This document shows, piece by piece, positions 21,343 through 31,029 of a DNA stretch of 64,000 bases. The position numbers were made by a program, and so were the translations under genes. Numbering within the stretch: the first letter of the stretch is position 1; every line of letters begins with the position of its first letter. Origin of the DNA: Symbiodinium natans (Eukaryota > Sar > Dinophyceae > Suessiales > Symbiodiniaceae); assembly GCA_905221605.1 (NCBI GenBank), contig CAJNDS010001336.1:570473-634472 (forward strand). Reading direction: 5' to 3'. The notes below the pieces were generated by a model. The model was not told the origin of the DNA. It saw nothing but the letters and a program-made list of their open reading frames with translations, and made no database searches.

Positions 21343-22332
21343 TCATGTGATCCGTAGCCACTGCTGCATTGAATGCAATCGCTTGCAACACACGATCTCC
21401 CGCAACCATTTCCTGAATCCCACTAAGCACCCTCTTCCTCTGTTGCTGAGTTTGGGCAGTGAGTGTGCAGTGTCACGGGTAATTGCTCTGGGACCATCAT
21501 GTGCAGGGATTAGCTCAAACTCATCGTCGGAATCCTCAGCATCGAACCTTACCTGCTTGAACTCCCCAAAGTCATTAACCCCCTGCAATGACGCCATATA
21601 TGCGCTCAGCTCATCGCGGTCTGCAAGGGTCTTCGGAACTGTGTCCGGTGCAAAGGCCTTTGGATACAACCAAAGCACAAGGTACGCACCTCCACTTGGC
21701 GGAGGCTCGGTTGGGCACACTTGCTCGGCCTTGAATTCACCGCAAACATCCTCGGTACTGTGACCGGGAGGACACACCGTCCCCTGTGGGATCCACACGC
21801 CGCCCTTGTTCTTCGGGTTGTCGTTGAGAAACAGCCACCCGATCGGTGTAGGGCCTTTGACATTCCCACAAGGCTTGTATCCCTCCCTCGTGTGAGGGGT
21901 CACGGCAGTCACCTTGAAGTTGTGGCGCTCGGACTTGTCCGTGTGTTCCAGATCCTGAGTGGAGAAGGACTTGGGCATGTAAGGGCCAATCCACAACGCC
22001 GGACTCGGACGCCCATACAGAAGGCCGCAGAACTCGTGCATCACCTGGTCCGGGAGCAGGTCGACCAGGACTCGCCTGTTCCACGAAAGGCTGGCGTCGT
22101 CCGAAGTTGGAATCTCCGTAAGATCCAAAGCGAGGATTGCCGGATCCAACTTGATGCGTTTGCCCTCTCCCGGCGGTGCGGGGCCCTGACTCTTCCTCCA
22201 CTGCGCCCAGGCGGCGTTAGAGTTGTCAGCCGCCGGATCATGGAAGTAGTTCTTGAGCTCCCGCCTGTCCAGGGGGTCGATTCTCCTCAAAGCGCCTCTG
22301 CCAGAACTCCTCGTCGGCGGCCCTGTTGGCAC
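21343..22332 (-). CDS. Copia Pol, N-terminal region of unknown function
   Basis: This frame overlaps the end of ORF1 by 95 nt in the +1 frame. The first codon of the open stretch is GTG, so it is probably reached by frameshifting inside 22238-22332 (a GGGGG/CCCCC run lies at 22272-22276) rather than by new initiation. It ends at TGA 21343-21345. The following Pol frame is the same frame, so the TGA is an in-frame interruption. In 21350-21470 a different minus frame reads more naturally (VLSGIQEMVAGDRVLQAIAF), suggesting a -1 then +1 displacement. No domain recognised. Confidence 0.7.
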   Translation of the reverse strand: MPTGPPTRSSGRGALRRIDPLDRRELKNYFHDPAADNSNAAWAQWRKSQGPAPPGEGKRIKLDPAILALDLTEIPTSDDASLSWNRRVLVDLLPDQVMHEFCGLLYGRPSPALWIGPYMPKSFSTQDLEHTDKSERHNFKVTAVTPHTREGYKPCGNVKGPTPIGWLFLNDNPKNKGGVWIPQGTVCPPGHSTEDVCGEFKAEQVCPTEPPPSGGAYLVLWLYPKAFAPDTVPKTLADRDELSAYMASLQGVNDFGEFKQVRFDAEDSDDEFELIPAHDGPRAITRDTAHSLPKLSNRGRGCLVGFRKWLREIVCCKRLHSMQQWLRIT

Positions 22333-25300
22333 GCGCCTCCAAATGTGGGGTCCATCTTCTCACAGGTGGCTTGGGTGGCTCGGGCGGAGCCTGATGATCC
22401 CAATCGCCAGCTCGGGACCACTCATCATCCCAAGCATCCCACTGGTTCTGGTCGTATGAGGAGGTCTCGCGAGCGGTGTCGCGGTAGCTGCTGCTGGGGT
22501 GCCACTGATCACGGTCACGATCACGATAAGAAGACGACTCTCGGCGGGAAGACTGCGCTCTGTGATCATCGTGGTGGCTTGATCTCTCCCTCCGGACCTT
22601 TCTCCGGGAGTCACTTGAACTGCTCCTTGCCCTTCGGTCATGGTGTCGATGTCGGGAGCGGGAACGACCACCAAACTGGGCAAGGGCATCTTGCAGGAGC
22701 TGTTCTGCACGCTCCGCTCTCCGTTCCGCCTCCTGCTTGTCCCGCTCGGCGTCCCGGAGCTTGCTTCGAAGTGACTCGACTTCCTTGTCGCGCAGCGCTA
22801 ACTTTCTCTCCAGGGTTTGTACCTGGGCCTGAACTGGCAGATGACTTGAGGTGGCAGTGAACACACCTGAGCCCGCTTGCTGATGAAGCCTCCCTGTCAG
22901 GGAGCTTGGGTCCCACTTCGCCACGTAGGAGGTGTGCTGCTTGCCACGAAGCCCCAATCGAGTAGCGGCCTGCGATGCTGACTCTCCCTCTCCAGGCGCT
23001 ACTTCCAGCGGATCTGATGGGACCTCTTCCACCTCATCGTCTGCGTCCAGATCAGTAACTTCCTCCGGAGCTGTGCCCGGGGCTCTTTCAGGCTCTGACT
23101 CGCAGTGCAAAATGCATGTGGTGTTCTCCTTGACATCGCCTTCCAGATACTTGATGAAGTCGGCTAACACCTGTTCGTAGGCCGCCTTCGCATCGTCTGT
23201 GCGATGTGTGCACCAGCTGCAATGCCCGCGGCAAGATCCACCCATGAGCGGCCAGGACTGTTCGCTGTTGCAATGCTGCATGGAAACATGAAGTCCTTCA
23301 ACGCGAAGTAGCATGTGCTCAATGAGGATGCCTCCTGCCACGGAACGGTGCCGGTTTTGTTTGCAGACAACGCTAATGTTCATCGCCTGGTAGCCCTGCT
23401 CCATTGACTTCTTCACCTTGGAACGAATGGCTCTGCAGTGTTGCAGGAATCCAGGGTCTGCAGCTATCGCCTTCATTATAGAAGGGTGGGAACCCACATG
23501 ATCTCGGAGGCTTGTATCTCGCTTGCGATCTGCGAGCTCAGGACCCAAACTCCTGGCATTCGGCAAGTATGTCAGGTCAAAGAAGATGCCGACGAATGCG
23601 CCTCCGAGTTCAAGGGTAGCCTCTGCCGAGCGCATCTCACTGAACATGTCAGCGAAATGCTGTGGCTCCCAAGCGTTGCGGATCTTATCGACGGCCTCCT
23701 CGAAGTTGTAGCCGAAGGTAAAAATGTCCGCGGCGTGCTTGGGATTGTCTCCTCCCTCGGTGGGGAAGGTTTCTGAGTTCAGCTGCTGAGGCCTCGCCTT
23801 AGGCGCGGGGCGCTGTGAAGGTGCGATGGCCATGGCTGCTGTCAAATTTGTGTTCTCACCTTGGGGTTCACTTACAGAGTGCGTCTGCATTGAAGAGGCC
23901 TTTCGTTTGGTGACCTTGCTGTTTGCGCACTTATCCGAACCCTCTGCTGCTATTGCTCGGGCAGCACCTGCAGGTGGCGGTGGGATCGCAAATCCTCGAA
24001 CAAGGCGGGGTTGTTTCCCTTGCAAGAGACCATCGGTTAGGCAAATGCAAAGCAAACCTGAGTCTGATGTCCGATGCAACTTGAGTTCAATGGTCTTGTC
24101 GGGGTTCGACGGGAGCCTTACGGAGCACGTCCCTAAGTGTAGGTCTTTTGCCATCCCAAGTTGACTCTGGGCATGAAGCGATAGTAGGAGGGGTGCCCCA
24201 CCAGGGATCTCATGGGAATCTAGCGCCCCACACAATCTTTCCCTATGGGAAACCTCCTCGCCCTCAACTGAATCCAAGGGCAAAAGGCAGAAAGGAAAGG
24301 TTCGGGTCCCAAGCGTGGAAGTGGAACCACTCAAACCCTTGAAGGTCTTGGAAGTCTCCTTCGCAAACCTCGTGGAATACCCAAAGCTCGCATACTTGGA
24401 CATGCTCTCGTGACCCCAATCCTCGCCATGAACCGTTGAGTTACACCCTTCATCCAGAACTGCGAAAACATGTGGGGATGTGCGAATGTTAACCACGGGG
24501 AGTTTGCTCAAACTGGGGTTCGTGTCTGTGACTCCCTCGTGTGGTTCGGCAAGCATGGCAACCATTGCTGTACCGGGCCTTCTTCCCGATGAAGCCATCT
24601 CCCAACTCGCGCTCGTGGGGCTCGCATCATCCGCATGATCGTCCAGAGCCTCTTGAAGGTAGGCAAACAAGTCTCCCCTCGTTATCGAAGGTTCGGTGAC
24701 GAAGTGACCCTCAACTGCCTCCTTGAACTGTTCAAGGGCTGGTACGACCACTTCTACAGGCACTCGATCCCCTGTTCTGCCCACTATAGAGCGCATCATG
24801 TCGAAGTCTAGGGTGTTCGTGTCTCGCAGCTGTGCTGCGGCTGCGTCCCTAGCTTTCTTCTCTTCTTGGGGCAGTTCATCTAGGATCATGCCGCAAAGCT
24901 TGCACTTGATTCGGCTGGTTGTCTTGCTGGAACCTGAACGATCTACCTGGGCATGCGTGCATGTGGTAGGGTCGACCTGAACCTGTTCTTTGCGAGTCTT
25001 GGTTACCGTACCACAGGACTTGCATGTGCGCATGTCTATGTACGAATTGCTCCCTGTCTTGCTAAAGGTCTTACAACCACCCCTGCACTTGGGCCGGAAA
25101 CCGGTACTGGATGAGGCGGTGCCTTCAGCGTTGGCTGCGCGGTCAGCAACGGAAGTTGGGGGCATCATCGTACTAAGAGGAATGTCTCTTCTACGCACTT
25201 CTATGGGGTCCGTGTCTTCTACCACACAATGCTCATGCACCCAGTTCAGGAAATCACCCAAACACTTGGAAGGACACTTCTGTGTTTGACCCCAAAGGAC

Positions 25301-27076
25301 ATACCCAGGATAGGTGTGTAGCACTCGTTCATACGTCAGGCCTTTGTGATGACCGAAAGTGAACAAGGTGTCAGATCCTGGCGGTGGGCTGTCACGCATG
25401 GCAGTGGCTTCCGATCTGCGAACACGAGGACGCTCTGAGGGTCCTCCGCTCCTTTCAGCGGGATAGCCCTCCATGTCTCTTGAAGTGTTGGAAAGGTGAA
25501 TGGCAGGGGTCTCATCGTCCGATGCGTCACTCAGTGCGGCAAGGTAGGCTTGTGAGGAGGATGCCATCCCGGGCTTCCCGGGTGAGGCGGACTTCTCTGC
25601 ACCTGGACCACCCTTACTGGAACCCTTAGGACCTCCGGGACTACCCTTAAACCTGCACTCAGCGTCACCGGCCCAATGACCGATTGCGCCGCATCGCAAG
25701 CATCGGCTGCGAGCCTTCAGCTCGGCAAGTTTGGCTTTCCTGTCGGCGATAGAAAGATTGGAAGGAGGGACCTTACCACCCTTCTTACCGCCAGACTTAC
25801 CAAAACCCTTACCTTTGTTACCCTTCACATTGGCAAGTGTGGTTTGGGCTGCGTATGCCAGCTGCAATGCTTCGGCGTGCTCCTCGCCTGGTTCGCCTCC
25901 AAGCTCTGTCTGCATAGCTGTATATGCATTGAGAGCCAAGGCTAATGCGCTGTCATCAACCCATTCGCCTTCGTCTTCCTCGACCTCATGCTCCTCGGCT
26001 ACATAGGCCTGACTTCCTAGCCCCTGGTACTCATACTCGTCATCCTCCATGAAACCTTGTGTCATGTAACCGTACCGAGGCTTCTGCTGAAATGAGGTAT
26101 TCTCCCACCGGGGCTTGGACCATGTTCTAGCGACAGGCTTGTCTTTCTCAACGAGCAAGCGTTCACGCATATGCACAACACTATGATGCTTGATCAATAC
26201 GCGCGCATACGCATCTACTGTCTCGGCCTGTGCTGCGGCGCGCACCATGAGCTGCTCTTGGCGCGACAAACCAGACAGTTCCACGAGGAGATTGGCACGC
26301 ATGGCTTCTGACAACCTGACTTCTGGGTCCAATTCCCTTAGGGTAACCCACCAGCGCCTTCGCCGGGAAATGTAAGACAACATCGGCTCCCCTGATTGTT
26401 TAGACAAGGGACCCGTCAGCAACTGGCCTTGCCTGAACAATTCCGATGCCTCTTCCCCCTGCAAGGGAAATGCTTGGTCTTTGACCTTCTGAATGAGGAG
26501 ATCAATGCCGTCGTGCTTCAACAACCTCTCGAGACCTATGTCTCGGGCGATAAGAAAGGCGTCGCCACGGAGGCCTTCCAGCGTCTTCTGAACTGCATCA
26601 GACATGTCAAGATCACTATCGCGGACCGAAGCGAGTGTGGGAACAGGCTCAGTCTCTACCGAAGCTTGTCCGTCGTCCTCAACCTCATAATCTTGTGGCT
26701 GTTGCTCTTCTTCGCCACCGTCTCCTGACGACATGGACTCCGCACCGGCCTGGCGGCCGCGCCGGCGTCCTGGGGCACTTGAAGGACTGGCTGCCATTCC
26801 ACTGCTCTCATCACCTGTGTGACGGTCCGGGGATCTTATGCCGCCACCTACCCACTTTCGTGGGGATGCAGAACGGCTGAGTTGGTGGCTAGAACGAAGG
26901 TCTTTCAAGACCTCTCGACGCTGCCTCTCACGATGCTGGGAGACACGGGCACGTGTGCGAAACTCCCAGTCGTGGAAGGACGCTGCGGAGCCGCTGTAAA
27001 TGTAGCTTCCTGACTTGGTTTCTGCTGGGGTGTCAAGGCTAAGTACAGGGTCGTACTTTAACCCAGCTACCGACAT
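22238..27076 (-). CDS. Copia ORF1: Gag/protease polyprotein with extra domains
   Basis: 1612 codons from ATG at 27076, about 160 nt inside the LTR. In order: a charged Gag-like region (about 150-320); a zinc knuckle CLRCGAIGHWAGDAEC at 459-474, spaced C-x2-C-x4-H-x6-C instead of x4; a GHHKGLTYERVL..PGYVLW segment (575-595) resembling the ExoX C-terminal motif; Cys pairs like zinc ribbons (664-728); a retropepsin-like domain, VVNI...FAVLDEGCNSTVHG at about 861-884 with LLLSLHAQSQLG later, where the catalytic D-(T/S)-G reads DEG; a segment at 1155-1290 with ISVVCKQNRHRSVAGG, like the C-terminal domain of RapZ; a coiled coil (1420-1465); and an RS/RD-rich tail. No internal stops. The overlap with the next frame needs a +1 shift. 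Confidence 0.85.
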   Translation of the reverse strand: MSVAGLKYDPVLSLDTPAETKSGSYIYSGSAASFHDWEFRTRARVSQHRERQRREVLKDLRSSHQLSRSASPRKWVGGGIRSPDRHTGDESSGMAASPSSAPGRRRGRQAGAESMSSGDGGEEEQQPQDYEVEDDGQASVETEPVPTLASVRDSDLDMSDAVQKTLEGLRGDAFLIARDIGLERLLKHDGIDLLIQKVKDQAFPLQGEEASELFRQGQLLTGPLSKQSGEPMLSYISRRRRWWVTLRELDPEVRLSEAMRANLLVELSGLSRQEQLMVRAAAQAETVDAYARVLIKHHSVVHMRERLLVEKDKPVARTWSKPRWENTSFQQKPRYGYMTQGFMEDDEYEYQGLGSQAYVAEEHEVEEDEGEWVDDSALALALNAYTAMQTELGGEPGEEHAEALQLAYAAQTTLANVKGNKGKGFGKSGGKKGGKVPPSNLSIADRKAKLAELKARSRCLRCGAIGHWAGDAECRFKGSPGGPKGSSKGGPGAEKSASPGKPGMASSSQAYLAALSDASDDETPAIHLSNTSRDMEGYPAERSGGPSERPRVRRSEATAMRDSPPPGSDTLFTFGHHKGLTYERVLHTYPGYVLWGQTQKCPSKCLGDFLNWVHEHCVVEDTDPIEVRRRDIPLSTMMPPTSVADRAANAEGTASSSTGFRPKCRGGCKTFSKTGSNSYIDMRTCKSCGTVTKTRKEQVQVDPTTCTHAQVDRSGSSKTTSRIKCKLCGMILDELPQEEKKARDAAAAQLRDTNTLDFDMMRSIVGRTGDRVPVEVVVPALEQFKEAVEGHFVTEPSITRGDLFAYLQEALDDHADDASPTSASWEMASSGRRPGTAMVAMLAEPHEGVTDTNPSLSKLPVVNIRTSPHVFAVLDEGCNSTVHGEDWGHESMSKYASFGYSTRFAKETSKTFKGLSGSTSTLGTRTFPFCLLPLDSVEGEEVSHRERLCGALDSHEIPGGAPLLLSLHAQSQLGMAKDLHLGTCSVRLPSNPDKTIELKLHRTSDSGLLCICLTDGLLQGKQPRLVRGFAIPPPPAGAARAIAAEGSDKCANSKVTKRKASSMQTHSVSEPQGENTNLTAAMAIAPSQRPAPKARPQQLNSETFPTEGGDNPKHAADIFTFGYNFEEAVDKIRNAWEPQHFADMFSEMRSAEATLELGGAFVGIFFDLTYLPNARSLGPELADRKRDTSLRDHVGSHPSIMKAIAADPGFLQHCRAIRSKVKKSMEQGYQAMNISVVCKQNRHRSVAGGILIEHMLLRVEGLHVSMQHCNSEQSWPLMGGSCRGHCSWCTHRTDDAKAAYEQVLADFIKYLEGDVKENTTCILHCESEPERAPGTAPEEVTDLDADDEVEEVPSDPLEVAPGEGESASQAATRLGLRGKQHTSYVAKWDPSSLTGRLHQQAGSGVFTATSSHLPVQAQVQTLERKLALRDKEVESLRSKLRDAERDKQEAERRAERAEQLLQDALAQFGGRSRSRHRHHDRRARSSSSDSRRKVRRERSSHHDDHRAQSSRRESSSYRDRDRDQWHPSSSYRDTARETSSYDQNQWDAWDDEWSRAGDWDHQAPPEPPKPPVRRWTPHLEARANRAADEEFWQRRFEENRPPGQAGAQELLP

Positions 27077-27225
27077 GGTGTCGGATTTGCGCAGTGCAGT
27101 GGTCTATTGTAGACTGGCAATGCTGACGTTCTTTCGGCTTCTTGGCTCACACCCAAATCCCCCTTAGCTTTCTCTTCCGGACGAGATTGCTGCGAGGAAT
27201 GAAAAACGTGTCACTGAGCTCCACA

Positions 27226-27237
27226 GCTCCGCTACCA
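27226..27237 (-). promoter_or_regulatory. Primer-binding site, initiator-tRNA-Met type
   Basis: One base after the 5' LTR the sense strand reads TGGTAGCGGAGC. It begins with TGG, as required to pair with a tRNA CCA end, and resembles the initiator-Met PBS (TGGTAGCAGAG, from memory) with one difference. Confidence 0.6.
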
Positions 27238-27238
27238 G

Positions 27239-27451
27239 TTTCAGAAGCGGGGTACTGGGGCCGGAGTCACAGTGACTAGACTACGTAGCTTGCTTTTTCC
27301 GATTGAGCCCAAGGCGCCTGTCATGCAGGAACTTGTCTCATGAATGCTATTTGACGCTTGCATGTTTGTTCATGCCTATACAAGTGTTCGCCTAACAGCT
27401 TCTGCACTATACGAAATCCAACTCGGCGCTTGTGTACAGGAAAATCTCACA
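27239..27451 (-). repeat. 5' LTR of the copia element
   Basis: On the minus strand it starts TGTGAGATTTTCC and ends GCTTCTGAAA. The usual terminal CA is absent at the 3' end. Transcription should start here. I did not identify a convincing core promoter motif. Confidence 0.9.
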
Positions 27452-27489
27452 AGGGTTTAGGGTTTAGGGTTTAGGGTTTAGGGGAGAAC

Positions 27490-27573
27490 CCCCCAAGCAT
27501 CGCGGAGGCTGCATCGTCGATGGCAGCTGGCTGGAGCGCGGCGTGGCGCCGCGCGAAGACATCGCAGCCTCCA
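27490..27573 (-). CDS. Candidate exon, unassigned
   Basis: Minus strand: acceptor CCACAG, donor GGG|GTTCTCC. Frame GCDVFARRHAALQPAAIDDA then ASAMLGG. The plus strand also has open frames here, so strand and function are uncertain. It lies immediately beyond the copia LTR. Confidence 0.3.
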
Positions 27574-28082
27574 CTGTGGGTGCCATGAGCTTCAGGGTAT
27601 GGGGATTTAAAGGTTTCAGGGTTTAGGGTTTGGGGTTTAGGGTTTAGGGTTTAGGGTTTAGGAGGTTCATGGTACTTCTTAACCAATTATAACGAAACGT
27701 GGCCCTTCTAATGCTACCCACCTAGACTTGCTTCAGTTCAACGAAACGGGCGAGGTTAAAGGATTGGGGACCGGAAAATCAAGCTTGAAAACACTGAGGT
27801 TTCAAGTGAACGTTCGTTCACGCTTCAGGGTTTAAGGGCACGTCGCAACTCAACTAACCCCCACTCTCAACAGGATTGCGTGAGAAGCTTTGAACCCTGA
27901 GCCCCAAAACCTGAACTTTCAGGTCGCGGCACCCACCAAACAAACCCCCAAACCCTGAACCCCTCAAACTCCTCAAGCCCGCCAAACTTTCGTTTGCTCA
28001 GTAAAACTACTGAGTTCACATAATGGGGCTCTATACTAACTAAGACCCATGATGGGTTTTAGTTCTGGCGGAAACCAAGACC

Positions 28083-28650
28083 CTAAGCTCTAAATCTAAA
28101 AAACCCTAAACGCCCTAAACACCCCCAAAAACCCTTTTAAACCCTATAAACCCTCTAAACCCTCTAAACCCTCTAAATCCTCTAAGCCCTCTAAACCCTA
28201 TAAACCCTAGAAACCCTAAAAGCCCAAAAACCCTAAACCCTGTAAACCCTAAACCCTTTCAACCCTATAAACCCTAAAAACCCTAAAAGCCCAAAACCCT
28301 AAACCCTATAAACCCTGAAACCCTGAAACCCTGAAACCCTAAAACCCTAAAACCCTAAAACCCTAAAACCCTAAAACCCCAAAACCCTAAAACCCTAAAC
28401 CCTGTAAACCCTAAACCCTTTCAACCCTATAAACCCTAAAAACCCTAAAAGCCCAAAACCCTAAACCCTATAAACCCTGAAACCCTGAAACCCTGAAACC
28501 CTAAAACCCTAAAACCCTAAAACCCTAAAACCCCAAAACCCTAAAACCCTAAAACCCTAAAACCCTAAAACCCTAAAACCCTAAAACCCTAGAACCCTAA
28601 AACCCTAAACCCAAAAACCCAAAAACCCTAAAACCCTAAAACCTAAATTG
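28083..28650. repeat. CCCTAAAA octamer array with a 162-bp internal duplication
   Basis: Mostly AAACCCT spaced by 7-9 nt with CTATAAACCCT and CTGAAACCCT variants. The segment AAACCCTGTAAACCCTAAAC and what follows recurs with a 162-bp offset (ending in CTTTC at 28260 and 28422). Confidence 0.85.
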
Positions 28651-28653
28651 CAG

Positions 28654-28740
28654 TTCCATGACAAGGACCCGGTGAAGCCTCAGCTGCCTTGGCCGGTGGA
28701 GCAGCTGTGGCGGAGGCGACCTCCCGGGCAGTGTCTGGAT
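28654..28740 (+). CDS. Candidate plus-strand exon, unassigned
   Basis: Acceptor AATTGCAG, donor GGAT|GTAGGG. Exactly 29 codons in phase 0, and the only open plus frame: FHDKDPVKPQLPWPVEQLWR then RRPPGQCLD. It runs against the orientation of the other genes. A minus frame (Ala-rich, ending in TAG) is also open. Confidence 0.35.
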
Positions 28741-29147
28741 GTAGGGTTTAGGGTTTAGGGTTTAGGGTTTAGGGTTTAGGGTTTAGGGTTTAGGGTTTAG
28801 GGTTTAGGGTTTAGGGTTTAGGGTCTAGGGTCTAGGGTCTAGGGTCTAGGGTCTATAGGGTCTAGGGTCTAGGGTCTAGGGTTTAGGGTTTAGTTTAGGG
28901 TTTAGGGTTTAGGGTTTAGGGTTTAGGGTTAGGGTTTGGGTTTAGGGTTTTTGGGTGTGCGGTGGGGGGGGGGGGGGGTGGAGGCCGCAGAGCCAACCCG
29001 CAGCCGCACAAGCCTGATACACCGCATGAGACGCCACAGCCGCAACAGCCAGGTTTCGGGCTTAGGGTTTCGGGTTGGGGCTTTGGGGTTGAAGGGATAA
29101 ACCCCCCTAAACCCTGAACCCTAAACCCTGAACCCTAAACCCTAAAC

Positions 29148-29192
29148 CCCAAGAAGCGTCTGAAATGCCCTTGGGTCGAAACCCAAGGCCGC
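29148..29192 (-). CDS. Candidate exon AALGFDPRAFQTLLG
   Basis: Acceptor ATTGCAG, donor TGGG|GTTTAGGG. 15 codons, phase 0. No family match. Confidence 0.35.
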
Positions 29193-29596
29193 CTGCAATC
29201 GACGCAGCCCGGCACCATGCCATGGTTTTAAATTTTACACGCGCGCCCCGCAAACAAGCCCCTAAACCCTAAACCCTAAACCCGAAACCCTAAACCCTAA
29301 ACCCTAAACCCTAAACCCCATACCAGCTTCCAACGGTTGTTATCGGACGCATGCTAGTTCTCAACCCATGTCAGGAACGGACCGTAACACGGAAGTTGGG
29401 ACAGAGCTAGTTGTTCTAGAAGGCCACCGGCGTGGAGAGCAGCAGCATTAGGGTTCAGGGTTCAGGGTTCAGGGTTCAGGGTTTAGGGTTTAGGGTTTGG
29501 GGTTTGGGGTTTGGGGTTTGGGGTTTGGGGTTTGGGGTTTACAAGGGTTTAGGGTGTGGGGTTTAGGGCTTAGGGTTTAGGGTTGTTTAGGGACAC

Positions 29597-29660
29597 ACTC
29601 TGCAAGTGCCCGGCAATGACAGGCCTCGGAAGCTTCGGGCAGCGCTTCCACGGCGGCCGC
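29597..29660 (-). CDS. Candidate exon AAVEALPEASEACHCRALAE
   Basis: Acceptor TCCCAG, donor GAGT|GTGTCCC. Helix-like frame with high third-position GC. No family match. Confidence 0.35.
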
Positions 29661-30224
29661 CTGGGACAAAGAGCAAGCTGGGCATGTGATCCCAAGTTGG
29701 CGGTGGACCCCCTTTTTTTGTTTAAGGTTTAGGGTTTAGGGTTTAGGGTTTAGGGTTTAGGGTTTAGGGTTTAGAGTTTAGGGTTTAGGCTTAGGGTTTA
29801 GGGGGCGGTAATGGGAGAGTCTATGCTTCGTGCCTGCGCGTCAGGGCTCATGCGCGTTGAGTCTGTGAAGGCTCCGTGTGGAGGGATTCGGTCCCGGGGC
29901 GCGTCTGATAAAGGCCCCTGGGGAGATGCAGGTGCCCTTGCCTTGCCCAATGGTCCTCGTGTGCTTTAGGGGGTTTAGGGAATTGGGGGTACCTTATTAA
30001 GGTCCATAATATAAGGCAATCCTACTATTTGGGGGACTTTGTTAGGGGTCCCCTATTTTCGAACGTTCTTGGGGGACTTCAGGTTTTAGAGGGCTCGTAC
30101 CCTTGTCCAAGTGCCCCAGAGGAGACCCCGACCCTTGGGCAGCGCGTCACGGGCTGGCCGAGGTTCTGCGGTTTAGGGTTTAGGGTCTAGGGCTTAGGGC
30201 TTAGGGCTTAGGGTTTAGGGTTTA

Positions 30225-30307
30225 GGGATGTTCCCCCTTATACTAACCGTCCTTCATAGGGATTATACCCTACTATGAAGGACTGTTAGTACAAGGGGGA
30301 ACATCCC
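30225..30307. mobile_element. 83-bp fold-back element (35-bp arms)
   Basis: Left arm 30225-30259 begins GGGATGTTCCCCCTTATACT. Right arm 30273-30307 is its reverse complement at 33 of 35 positions, with a 13-nt loop. Fragments of the same arm occur near 10.2-10.5 kb, so this is a dispersed family rather than a terminator. Confidence 0.8.
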
Positions 30308-30599
30308 AACCCTGAACAGTCTAAGGCCCTGAGCCCTGAGCCATATTGAAGCCCTAAAAGGCGCAAAGCCTGAAACCCGAAAGCCCTGGAGTCTCGACCT
30401 GACCCCCCCCCCCCCCCCGTCAGGACCCTGTTTTGGGGGGTACTTAGAACTCGAAGTTGTGCCTACGTACTATGTCACTCCGTTCCTCCGAGCAAACCTT
30501 ATAAACCCCAAACCCTAAACCCCGAGCCCAAACAAGCAAACTGAAAAAACGCTAAACCCTAAACCCTAAACCCTAAACCCTAAACCCTAAACCCCGAAC

Positions 30600-30665
30600 G
30601 TTGGGGGCCAGGCTTCCTTGGCCTTCTGTGCCTTCGCTGCCTGCCAGCGCTCGGCGAAAGGCCGG
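30600..30665 (-). CDS. Candidate exon, unassigned
   Basis: Acceptor CCTAAG, donor CAAC|GTTCGGGG. Phase from the exon at 30940-31029 gives PAFRRALAGSEGTEGQGSLA. A second frame, FAERWQAAKAQKAKEAWPP, looks more like protein. Unresolved. Confidence 0.4.
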
Positions 30666-30939
30666 CTTAGGGCTTACGGCTTGGGTTTAGGGTTTAGGGT
30701 TTAGGGTTTAGGGTTTAGGGTTTAGGGTTTAGGGTTTAGGGTTTAGGGTTTAGGGTTTAGGGTTTAGGGTTTAGGGTTTAGGGTTTAGGGTTTAGGGTTT
30801 AGGGTTTAGGGTTTAGGCTTGAGGGTTGAGGCTTGAGGGTTTAGGGTTTAGGAGTTATAACTTGAACCCAAAGCCCAATAAGCTTCCCTGAGTTTCCCTG
30901 CCCTCTCAAAAAAAAACAGAAGCAAAAGCAAGCGCGGAC

Positions 30940-31029
30940 GTTGTGTTGGCTGGAGAACGGCCTCTTGCGCAGGTCGAGTCTTTTCTTGCCCGCCGCGGTG
31001 CGGAGCTTTTCAAAAGTATCGGGGGCTCC
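30940..31029 (-). CDS. Candidate exon GAPDTFEKLRTAAGKKRLDL
   Basis: Acceptor GACGAG, donor CAAC|GTCCGCG. 30 codons in phase 0, continuing RKRPFSSQHN. Basic, helix-like. Third-position GC is higher than for the plus-strand alternative. Confidence 0.45.

Larger units (their letters stand above)
16647..27456 (-). mobile_element. Full-length Ty1/copia LTR retrotransposon
   Basis: 213-bp LTRs at 16652-16864 and 27239-27451 read identical base for base and are flanked by AGGGT on each side (16647-16651, 27452-27456), a 5-bp target duplication. Internal order on the minus strand: PBS, long Gag-protease-like ORF1, then a Pol frame with integrase, extra domain, RT and RNase H, which is the copia order. 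It sits inside TTTAGGG repeat, so the AGGGT duplication could partly reflect the heptamer. Identical LTRs imply a recent insertion. Confidence 0.93.

Noticed and set aside
16845-26880. Numerous plus-strand ORFs across the copia element (for example 21721-22860)
   Set aside because: Antisense shadows of the minus-strand polyprotein. They carry no domain, and the minus frames hold all catalytic motifs.
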